Positions 1 to 5,223 of a DNA stretch of 5,958 nucleotides are shown here, one piece after another. The stretch covers positions 1-5,958 of the forward strand of contig JAEZEY010000158.1 in the NCBI GenBank assembly GCA_023432845.1, given 5' to 3'. The translations under genes were made by a program, and so were the position numbers. The notes under the pieces are model-generated. The model ran no database searches and was not told the DNA's origin. It worked only from the letters and a program-made list of their open reading frames with translations. Source of the DNA: Pseudomonadota bacterium. Lineage in GTDB: Bacteria > Pseudomonadota > Alphaproteobacteria > Rhizobiales > Xanthobacteraceae. Positions within the stretch are counted from its first letter, which is position 1; every line of letters begins with the position of its first letter.

Positions 1-1017
1 TGCGAGAATGCCGCGTTTGTTGACGGCCCAGTTCAGCGCCTCCAGCGCGAGATTGAGGCCGCGGGCGCGCTGGTTGATGGTCTTGATGTTCCTGACGCGT
101 GCCACCGAGCGCGGCGCGTAATGATCCTGCAGGCCTTCGCCGACGCCGGGCAGCGCGTGCTTCACGGCGATGCCGCGCGACGCCAGCAGCTCAGCCGGGC
201 CGATGCCGGACAATTGCAGCAGCTGCGGCGAATTATACGAGCCACCGGACAGGATGATCTCGCGGCGGGCGCGCACTTCCTTCGTCTCGCCGCCGCGGCC
301 GCCGACCGTATAGCGAATGCCGGTGGCGCGCTTGCCATCGAACATGATCTGCGTCGCATGGGCGTGGGTACGCACGGTGACATTGCCGCGCGTCAAGGCC
401 GGGCGCAGGAAGGCGATGGCGGCGCTGACGCGGCGGCCGTTGTGGATGGTGCGCTGGGCGTAGGACACGCCTTCCTGGATTGCGCCGTTGTAATCGGGGT
501 TGCGCGGGATGCCGAGGCTGACGGCGCCTTCGATGAAGGCGTCGCACAAGGGATCGCGCCAGTCGATGTCGGTGACGGTCAGTTCGCCGCCGCGGCCGTG
601 ATAGGTGTCGTCGCCATTGCCGATGCGGCGTTCCATGCGCCTGAAGTAGGGCAGCACGTCGGCATAGCCCCAGCCGCGATTGCCGTATTGTGCCCAGGTG
701 TCGAAGTCGTTGCGCTGTCCGCGGTTATAGATGTGGCCGTTGATCGAGGACGAGCCGCCGAGCGTCTTGCCACGCGGCGAGAAGATGCGGCGGCCATTGG
801 TGTAATCGCCAGGCTCCTGCGCGTAACACCAGTTGATGCGCGTGTTGTAGAAGGTCTTGATGAAGCCCGCCGGGATGTGGATGTAGGGATGCCAGTCGGC
901 GGGGCCGGCCTCGAGCAGGCAGATGCTGACATTGCGGTCTTCGCTCAGCCGGTTGGCCAACACGCAGCCGGCGGAACCGGCGCCGACAATCACGTAATCG
1001 AACGTGTCCATTTCCAT
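1..1017 (-). CDS. GMC-family FAD-dependent oxidoreductase (choline/alcohol dehydrogenase-like), N-terminal part; runs off left edge
   Basis: Flavoenzyme of the glucose-methanol-choline family, which oxidises an alcohol to an aldehyde using FAD. The visible 339 codons start MEMDTFDYVIVGAGSAG. The dinucleotide-binding motif GAGSAG is at residues 12-17 and the ribose-binding Glu (LLEAGP) is at 36. Both family signatures are present: GKTLGGSSSING from about residue 83, and GGSYNSPQLLQLSGIG at 258-273. The family is usually about 530-550 residues, so roughly the last 200, including the catalytic His region, lie outside the window. No frameshift is seen. A second ATG at 1011 could also be the start; neither has a strong Shine-Dalgarno sequence. 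The gene lies downstream of dnaB on the same strand, separated by 213 bp containing a structured repeat, so co-transcription is doubtful. The substrate cannot be read from the sequence. Such proteins are often labelled choline dehydrogenase (betA), but no bet genes are visible, so I give no symbol. Confidence 0.93.
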   Translation of the reverse strand, partial: MEMDTFDYVIVGAGSAGCVLANRLSEDRNVSICLLEAGPADWHPYIHIPAGFIKTFYNTRINWCYAQEPGDYTNGRRIFSPRGKTLGGSSSINGHIYNRGQRNDFDTWAQYGNRGWGYADVLPYFRRMERRIGNGDDTYHGRGGELTVTDIDWRDPLCDAFIEGAVSLGIPRNPDYNGAIQEGVSYAQRTIHNGRRVSAAIAFLRPALTRGNVTVRTHAHATQIMFDGKRATGIRYTVGGRGGETKEVRARREIILSGGSYNSPQLLQLSGIGPAELLASRGIAVKHALPGVGEGLQDHYAPRSVARVRNIKTINQRARGLNLALEALNWAVNKRGILA

Positions 1018-1080
1018 CCCGAGCTTTTTGTTGCCGGGATGCTAGCGCCAGGTAGGGGCGCGGGGAAGGGTGGATCACTC

Positions 1081-1186
1081 GTAGCCCGGATGAGCGAAAG
1101 CGAAATCCGGGAACGGCTGTCCCGCATTGCGCGGGCCTGTCATCGGGCGGCGCTTCGCGCCGACCCGTTGGCCCCATGCGGGCTAC
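1081..1186. repeat. Structured intergenic repeat element with 12-bp imperfect terminal inverted repeats
   Basis: The ends are GTAGCCCGGATG (1081-1092) and CATGCGGGCTAC (1175-1186), which are reverse complements at 11 of 12 positions. Three hairpins lie inside. CCCGGAT (1085-1091) pairs with ATCCGGG (1105-1111). CCCGC (1121-1125) pairs with GCGGG (1131-1135). CGGGCGGCGC (1144-1153) pairs with GCGCC-G-a-CCCG (1157-1167) around a TTC loop with one bulged A. There is no reading frame of its own. The GTAGCCCGGATGAGCG end resembles, from memory, a sequence found in many intergenic spacers of Bradyrhizobium genomes, so this is probably a copy of a REP/BIME-like palindromic element. It sits between the dnaB stop (1231) and the GMC gene start (1017) and may act as a transcription attenuator or mRNA 3'-end stabiliser for dnaB. 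That role is inferred. Confidence 0.7.
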
Positions 1187-1230
1187 AGGGCTTTTGCGGG
1201 AACGAACGGAGTCTGTTGCGCCGCCCTCGC

Positions 1231-2748
1231 TTACTCCATCCGCTCGGGCAGGTGATCGGCCGGGGCGAGGGAGAAGAACTTGGTGATCGAGCCGTCGAAA
1301 CCGAGTTCGACCGTGCCGGTCGGGCCATGACGCTGCTTGCCGATGATGACCTCGGCCTTGCCGCCGACCTTGTCGCCTTCCGCCATCCACGCCGCGAACT
1401 TCTCGCGGTCGCTTTCCAGCGGCTTGCGCATCACATGGTAATATTCTTCGCGATACACGAACAGCACGACGTCGGCGTCCTGCTCGATCGAGGCGGATTC
1501 GCGCAAGTCCGAGAGCTGCGGGCGTTTGTCCTCGCGGCTTTCGACCTGACGCGAGAGCTGCGAAAGCGCGATCACCGGCACCTGCAGTTCCTTGGCAAGC
1601 GCCTTGAGCTTGGTGGTGATCTCGGTGATTTCCTGCACGCGGTTTTCGCTCGAACGCTTCGACGAGCCGGTGAGCAGCTGAAGATAGTCGATGATCAGAA
1701 GGTCGAGGCCGCGCTGGCGCTTGAGGCGCCGGGCCCGCGCCGACAGTTGCGCGATCGACAGGCCGCCGGTCTCGTCGATGAAGAACGGGATGTTCTGCAT
1801 CTCGATCGAGGCATCCTTGATGCGCTCGAAGTCGGCTTCGCCGATGGAGCCGCGGCGGATCTGGTTCGACGGAATGCCGGTCTGCTCGGCGATGATACGG
1901 GTGGCGAGCTGTTCGGCCGACATTTCGAGCGAGAAGAAGCCGACCACGCCGCCATTGACCGCCTTCATGTGGCCGTCGGGCTTGACCTCGCCGATATAGG
2001 CCTTGGCGATGTTGTAGCCGACATTGGTGGCGAGCGAGGACTTGCCCATGCCGGGACGGCCGGCGAGCACGATCAAGTCGGACGGCTGCAGGCCGCCCAT
2101 CATGCGGTCGAGATCGGCAAGGCCGGTGGCGATGCCGGAGAGCTTGCCGTCGCGCTGATAGGCATGGGCCGCCATATCGACGGCGGTGGTGAGCGCTTGG
2201 CCGAAGCGCTGGAAGCCGCCGTCATAGCGGCCGACCTCGGCGAGCTCGAACAGCTTGCGTTCGGCGTCCTCGATCTGCGCGCGCGGCGCGAAATCGACCG
2301 GCGCGTCATAGGCGACGTTGACCATGTCCTCGCCAACCCTGATGAGGTCGCGGCGGATCGAGAGGTCGTAGATGGTGCGGCCGTAGTCCTCGGCGTTGAT
2401 GATGGTGGTCGCTTCGGCGGCGAGGCGGGCGAGGTACTGGCTCAGCGTCAGGCCGCCGATGACGATCGCGGAATCGAGGAAGGTCTTGGCGGTGACCGGG
2501 GTCGCCACCTTACCGGCGCGGATCAGGTCGCCGGCGATCTGGTAGATCTGGGTGTGGATCGGCTCGAAGAAGTGCTCGGGCTTGAGGAAGTCCGAGACGC
2601 GGTAGAAGGCCTCGTTGTTGATCAGGATCGCGCCCAGCAGCGCCTGCTCCGCCTCGATGTTGTGCGGTGCGGTGCGGTAGAGCGGGTCTGGCTCAGCAGC
2701 CTGGGAGCCACTGAAAGGTTTGCGGAGAACTGATTCGACAGGGGCCAT
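1231..2748 (-). CDS. dnaB: Replicative DNA helicase DnaB
   Basis: Hexameric ATP-dependent 5'-3' helicase that opens the replication fork and binds primase. The product has 505 residues, normal for alphaproteobacteria. The N-terminal DnaB domain covers about residues 24-125 (TAPHNIEAEQALLG at 26-39), followed by a linker. The RecA-like ATPase domain covers about 203-495. It has Walker A GRPGMGKS (230-237), the catalytic Glu in FFSLEMS (E275), Walker B LLIIDYLQLL (350-359, D354), the sensor-like ALSQLSR (394-400) and the arginine-finger region GKQRHGPTGTV (470-480, K471 and R473). A loop of about 12 extra residues relative to E. coli (about 251-265) precedes the catalytic-Glu strand; I believe this is common in the group. 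There is no intein. The start is firm although no Shine-Dalgarno is visible: an in-frame TGA at 2785-2787 lies 12 codons upstream with no other start between. A terminator after cfa separates it from the gene upstream, so it should have its own promoter within 2749-2908, where I could not assign convincing -35/-10 boxes. Confidence 0.98.
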   Translation of the reverse strand: MAPVESVLRKPFSGSQAAEPDPLYRTAPHNIEAEQALLGAILINNEAFYRVSDFLKPEHFFEPIHTQIYQIAGDLIRAGKVATPVTAKTFLDSAIVIGGLTLSQYLARLAAEATTIINAEDYGRTIYDLSIRRDLIRVGEDMVNVAYDAPVDFAPRAQIEDAERKLFELAEVGRYDGGFQRFGQALTTAVDMAAHAYQRDGKLSGIATGLADLDRMMGGLQPSDLIVLAGRPGMGKSSLATNVGYNIAKAYIGEVKPDGHMKAVNGGVVGFFSLEMSAEQLATRIIAEQTGIPSNQIRRGSIGEADFERIKDASIEMQNIPFFIDETGGLSIAQLSARARRLKRQRGLDLLIIDYLQLLTGSSKRSSENRVQEITEITTKLKALAKELQVPVIALSQLSRQVESREDKRPQLSDLRESASIEQDADVVLFVYREEYYHVMRKPLESDREKFAAWMAEGDKVGGKAEVIIGKQRHGPTGTVELGFDGSITKFFSLAPADHLPERME

Positions 2749-2908
2749 AAGATTGCGTGAGGCGCTTGTGCGGCAATATTTTGTTCATGCTTGCTTAACC
2801 ACGGCAGCGGGGCGGCGCGATGGCGCGTTTGCTTTAGTCCCACTGTCCACAGACTGACACCGCGCGCAAAAGAATCGGCTTTGGATCAGCGCCGATGTGT
2901 GTCGCGAC

Positions 2909-2939
2909 AAAAAAGGCCGAGTTCATTTTCCCCGGCCTT
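2909..2939 (-). terminator. Rho-independent terminator of cfa
   Basis: Read on the minus strand, the sequence is AAGGCCG, a 13-nt loop, then CGGCCTT running into a six-T tract (the A run at 2909-2914 on the plus strand). The 7-bp stem is 2913-2919 paired with 2933-2939. It lies 25 bp after the cfa stop codon and upstream of dnaB, so it should uncouple dnaB transcription from cfa. Confidence 0.8.
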
Positions 2940-2964
2940 GAATTCGTTCGGCAATTCGCGAGCG

Positions 2965-4224
2965 CTACTCGCCGGCCAGACGCAACGGTATCTGGCGCTT
3001 GTCTTCCAGGAGCCGCAGGCGCTGTTCCTCGCGCATGATGTAGTCGCGCGTGATCGGCACCACGTCCTGCCGCTTGGTGAGCTGAATCTGGAATACATAC
3101 ATGTTCTGCTCGCGGAACGACATTTCGGACGCGGCAAGGTAGAATTCCCACATTCTGACGAAACGCCGGTCGTAGATGCGCTCGACTTCCTCGCGATGGG
3201 CGAGGAAGCGCTCGCGCCAGTGCTTGAGGGTTTCGGCGTAGTGCAGGCGCAGGATCTCGATGTCGGTGACGAGCAGGCGCGCCTTCTCGATCTTCGGCAG
3301 AACTTCAGACAATGACGGTATGTAGCCGCCGGGGAAGATGTATTTCGAGATCCACGGATTGGTGACCCCGGGCCCCTCGGAGCGGCCGATCGAGTGCAGC
3401 ACCATGACGCCGTCGTCCTTCAGGAGTTCGGCGGCTTTGTTAAAGTAACTCTCGAAGTGGTTGACGCCGACGTGCTCGAACATGCCGACGGAGACGATGC
3501 GGTCGAAGCGCTCGTTCATGTCGCGGTAGTCCTGCAGCAGGAAGCGGGTGCGCCGCGACAGGCCACGCTCCTGGGCGCGCTCGTTGGCGGCGGCGTACTG
3601 CTCCTGCGACAGGGTGATGCCGGTGACGTCGGCATTGCCGTATTCGGCGAGATAAAGACCGAGACCGCCCCAGCCGCAGCCGATATCGAGGATGCGCAGG
3701 TCGTTGCGGTCGGGGGACAGCCGCAGCTTGGCGGCCAGATGACGCTTCTTGGCCAGTTGCGCATCGTCGAGCGACTGGTCGGGCCGCTCGAAATAGGCGC
3801 AGCTGTATTGACGGTCGGCGTCGAGGAACAGGGAATAAAGCCGGCCGTCGAGATCGTAGTGATGCGCCACGTTCTGCCGCGAGCGCTTGCGCGGATTGAA
3901 TTGCTTGATGCGGCGCCAGAAGTAGCGGATCAGGAACTGCGGCTTGGCCCAGTGCGGCACTTCGCTTTCCTGGCCGAGCGCGATGGCCAGCACGTCGGCG
4001 ATGGTGCCTTCCTCAACGACGAAGGTGCCGTTCATGTACGATTCGCCGAGCTTGAGCTCGGGATCGAGCAGGATGCCCCATTCGGCGGCCGGCGTCGTGA
4101 AACGCACCGAGACCGGCGGTCCGGAGCCGTCGCCGAATGTGAGGACCGTCCCGCGCGATGTGGTCACCCGGAAATTGCCGCGGGTAATAAAGGTCTTCAA
4201 CAAGAACTGAAGCAACCGGTCCAT
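2965..4224 (-). CDS. cfa: Cyclopropane-fatty-acyl-phospholipid synthase (SAM-dependent)
   Basis: Transfers a methylene group from S-adenosylmethionine to the cis double bond of unsaturated acyl chains in membrane phospholipids, giving cyclopropane fatty acids. The product has 419 residues (E. coli Cfa has 382). An N-terminal lipid-binding-type domain covers about residues 10-110, followed by the methyltransferase domain. Recognisable motifs are YSCAYF (140-145, matching the active-site Cys region), SAM-binding LDIGCGWGG (179-187), GMFEHVG (247-253, carrying the conserved Glu), LHSIG (277-280 region, His277), PGGYIPS (298-304) and HYAETLKHW (328-336, Tyr329). All expected key residues are present, so the enzyme should be active. 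It is a peripheral membrane enzyme of the cytoplasmic face. The start at 4224 is chosen for its GGAGG sequence 6 nt upstream; the frame stays open much further upstream, but that part overlaps the cytochrome gene antisense and is not coding. The gene is divergent from the cytochrome gene, has its own terminator, and has a candidate stress promoter. Several cfa paralogues per genome are common in this group, so the symbol is by family. Confidence 0.95.
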   Translation of the reverse strand: MDRLLQFLLKTFITRGNFRVTTSRGTVLTFGDGSGPPVSVRFTTPAAEWGILLDPELKLGESYMNGTFVVEEGTIADVLAIALGQESEVPHWAKPQFLIRYFWRRIKQFNPRKRSRQNVAHHYDLDGRLYSLFLDADRQYSCAYFERPDQSLDDAQLAKKRHLAAKLRLSPDRNDLRILDIGCGWGGLGLYLAEYGNADVTGITLSQEQYAAANERAQERGLSRRTRFLLQDYRDMNERFDRIVSVGMFEHVGVNHFESYFNKAAELLKDDGVMVLHSIGRSEGPGVTNPWISKYIFPGGYIPSLSEVLPKIEKARLLVTDIEILRLHYAETLKHWRERFLAHREEVERIYDRRFVRMWEFYLAASEMSFREQNMYVFQIQLTKRQDVVPITRDYIMREEQRLRLLEDKRQIPLRLAGE

Positions 4225-4230
4225 CGGCCG

Positions 4231-4235
4231 CCTCC
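4231..4235 (-). promoter_or_regulatory. Ribosome binding site of cfa
   Basis: The minus strand reads GGAGG followed by 6 nt and then the ATG at 4224. This is the best Shine-Dalgarno match in the window apart from that of rplI. It decides the start within a frame that remains open far upstream. Confidence 0.85.
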
Positions 4236-4292
4236 ATCCCGCCCCGAAACACATCGCGGCGCCACCGCACGCGTTTGCCCGCGCGATGCGCC

Positions 4293-4317
4293 AACCGGCC
4301 CGGCGGCGGCCGGTTCC
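4293..4317 (-). promoter_or_regulatory. Candidate EcfG/RpoE2-type general stress promoter of cfa
   Basis: The minus strand reads GGAAC, 16 nt, GGTT; equivalently GGAAC-N18-TT. The promoters recognised by alphaproteobacterial general stress sigma factors are described as GGAAC-N16/17-CGTT (EcfG) and GGAAC-N18/19-TT (RpoE2), so the match is good except for G in place of C in the -10 part. The -10 box lies about 69 bp upstream of the cfa start, giving a leader of about 60 nt. The same bases form an inverted repeat, AACCGGCC (4293-4300) and GGCCGGTT (4308-4315), with a 7-nt loop. The site could therefore be a hairpin or operator instead of, or as well as, a promoter. Induction of cfa under general stress is known in other bacteria (RpoS in E. 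coli), which makes the reading sensible but does not prove it. Confidence 0.5.
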
Positions 4318-4390
4318 AATGGGGGTATTCAACCAAAGTCTGAGTGCCACAGCAATGCGGCAAAATACGACGCTGCATGCAGGATCGGCG

Positions 4391-4408
4391 GGTGTTCGCC
4401 CCAACACC
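4391..4408. repeat. Inverted repeat GGTGTT-N6-AACACC
   Basis: Perfect 6-bp arms (4391-4396 and 4403-4408) flank CGCCCC. It lies in the divergent region, upstream of the weak promoter of the cytochrome gene and upstream of the cfa promoter. It could be a regulator half-site pair, but no family can be assigned. Confidence 0.4.
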
Positions 4409-4429
4409 AGACTTTGAAGCAATGGGCTG

Positions 4430-4458
4430 GTCACAAGTCTTTGTGAATCCGCTATTAA
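4430..4458 (+). promoter_or_regulatory. Weak sigma-70-like promoter with overlapping dyad, upstream of the cytochrome gene
   Basis: GTCACA (4430-4435), a 17-bp spacer and TATTAA (4453-4458) each match the sigma-70 consensus at 4 of 6 positions. The dyad TCACAA-GTCT-TTGTGA (4431-4446, perfect 6-bp arms) covers the -35 box and part of the spacer, as a repressor operator would. A second dyad, GTCGC-AGT-GCGAC (4459-4471), covers the expected transcription start. The promoter score alone is weak; the dyads raise its plausibility. The leader would be about 85 nt. Confidence 0.28.
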
Positions 4459-4550
4459 GTCGCAGTGCGACGGGGCGGGGCGATCGGATAAATGAAGGTC
4501 GGAGGAGCGTTCTGACGCGACTTGGCCCAGTGACAAAGGGATCGGCGGCG

Positions 4551-5120
4551 ATGACCTACGAGCGGCGTGGAATTTTCCGGCTGGCAGGGATGGCTTTGCT
4601 GGTGATGACGACTCCGGCCTGCGCTCAGGACAACCTCGATCGCGGCAAGACGGCGCAACAGCTTTTCGCGTCCGACTGTGCGATCTGCCACAAGAGCCCG
4701 AAGGGCCTGGCCAAGGGCGGTGGCCTGTTCGGCCTGCAGGGCTTCCTGCGCGAGCACTACACCGCGAGCCGGGAGACCGCCAATTTGCTCGCCCGCTACC
4801 TTGAAGCGGCTGGTGAGGCGCCGGCACCGGCTCAGAAGCGGCAGCCGCGCCGGACCTCCAAGCCTTCCGACACCAAACCTGCCGACACCAAACCTGCCGA
4901 GTCCAAGCCTGCCGAGTCCAAGCCCGCGGATGCAAAGCCGTCTGACACGAAGCCGGCGGATGAGACGCCTGTCGAATCCAAACCTGCATCTGAATCGAAG
5001 TCGGAGCCCACGGTCGAGCCAAAGGCCGCGACAGAGCCGAAGCCCGAGAGCAAGCCGGACACCGAGATCAAATCCGGCATCTCGGTCACGCCGCCGGTCG
5101 ACAAGCCGAAGTCGGAGTAG
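4551..5120 (+). CDS. Exported small mono-haem c-type cytochrome with lysine/proline-rich repeat tail
   Basis: A protein of 189 residues. Residues 1-25 form a signal peptide: arginines 5, 6 and 10, hydrophobic stretch LAGMALLVM, cleavage probably after ACA (23-25). TPAC is a poor lipobox, so a lipoprotein is less likely. The haem motif CAICH is at 43-47, so haem c attaches to C43 and C46 with H47 as proximal ligand. RETANLLARYLEAAG (74-88) resembles the C-terminal helix of class I cytochrome c, but only about 36 residues separate the haem motif from it, much less than usual. The mature protein contains no Met, so Met cannot be the sixth ligand; His69 in LREHYTAS is the only other His and lies near where Met is expected. 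Residues about 90-189 are a disordered tail rich in K, P, A, D/E and S/T, probably a periplasmic tether. GTG at 4530 is an alternative start; ATG 4551 gives a better signal peptide. The role is unknown: electron carrier or accessory haem protein. The gene is divergent from cfa and convergent with rplI. Confidence 0.88.
   Translation: MTYERRGIFRLAGMALLVMTTPACAQDNLDRGKTAQQLFASDCAICHKSPKGLAKGGGLFGLQGFLREHYTASRETANLLARYLEAAGEAPAPAQKRQPRRTSKPSDTKPADTKPAESKPAESKPADAKPSDTKPADETPVESKPASESKSEPTVEPKAATEPKPESKPDTEIKSGISVTPPVDKPKSE
4860..4994 (+). repeat. In-frame 15-bp tandem repeat (about nine units) encoding KPA(D/E)(S/T)
   Basis: Starting at codon Lys104, nine consecutive 15-bp units encode KPSDT, KPADT, KPAES, KPAES, KPADA, KPSDT, KPADE, TPVES and KPASE. 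Units 1 to 4 (4860-4919) are very similar at the DNA level (AAACCTGCCGA core), while later units use different synonymous codons. This suggests older units kept by protein selection plus more recent slippage duplications. Copy number may vary between strains. A less regular K/P/E-rich stretch continues to the stop codon. Confidence 0.85.
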
Positions 5121-5170
5121 TCCGACCAGCGCGGCCAGCGCAGCAGTCCGAACCAAGGTTTCCGCAAACA

Positions 5171-5203
5171 AAAACTCCGCCCGGTTTCGCCGGGCGGAGT
5201 TTT
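5171..5203. terminator. Bidirectional rho-independent terminator shared by the cytochrome gene and rplI
   Basis: A perfect 14-bp stem (5171-5184 with 5190-5203) surrounds the loop TTTCG. The arms begin with AAAA and end with TTTT, so U tracts follow the GC core in both directions; the plus side continues GCTTTTC and the minus side continues TGTTTGC. It lies 50 bp after the cytochrome stop and 20 bp after the rplI stop, which converge on it. Confidence 0.93.
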
Positions 5204-5223
5204 GCTTTTCAAGCGTCGGGCTG

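Larger units (their letters stand above)
4225..4550. other. Divergent regulatory region between cfa and the cytochrome gene
   Basis: This is 326 bp without a supportable gene. From left to right it holds the cfa ribosome binding site, a candidate EcfG-type promoter coinciding with an 8-bp inverted repeat (4293-4317), three further short dyads (4391-4408, 4431-4446, 4459-4471) and a weak sigma-70-like promoter pointing to the cytochrome gene. The hexamer AAGTCT occurs three times within about 105 bp: direct at 4336-4341 and 4435-4440, inverted at 4409-4414. The first two belong to a longer inverted pair, CAAAGTCTG (4334-4342) and CAGACTTTG (4408-4416). Open frames here are extensions or shadows of the flanking genes. 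Confidence 0.7.

Noticed and set aside
121..2733. 870-codon open frame on the plus strand across the GMC gene, the gap and dnaB
   Set aside because: It is exactly antisense and in codon register with both minus-strand genes. Its length only reflects the near absence of TTA, CTA and TCA codons in a GC-rich genome; it ends where dnaB Ser6 is TCA. The translation resembles no known protein and has no domain pattern.
2843..2851. CTGTCCACA upstream of dnaB, as a DnaA box (TTATCCACA)
   Set aside because: It matches only 7 of 9 positions, is single, and has no AT-rich unwinding region beside it. That level of match is expected by chance.
4333..4350. TGGCAC on the minus strand as a sigma-54 -24 element for cfa
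   Set aside because: No GC (TTGC) element follows at the required spacing; the sequence there is CTTTGG.
3394..4446. 350-codon plus-strand frame opposite cfa
   Set aside because: It is a shadow of cfa on the other strand, with no ribosome binding site or recognisable domain; cfa has all family motifs.
4492..4515. Seven-codon leader ORF (MKVGGAF) before the cytochrome gene
   Set aside because: It has no ribosome binding site and no attenuator-like residue run, and the stop is far from the downstream start.
4614..4625. Lipoprotein signal (TPAC) on the cytochrome
   Set aside because: The residue at -3 is Thr and at -2 Pro, unlike the normal Leu-(Ala/Ser)-(Gly/Ala)-Cys box, and A-C-A gives a fitting signal peptidase I site.
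4225..5022. Long upstream extension of the cfa frame (to 685 codons)
   Set aside because: The extension is antisense to the repeat tail of the cytochrome and is rich in Ser, Arg and Pro without domains. A good Shine-Dalgarno sequence and family homology place the cfa start at 4224.
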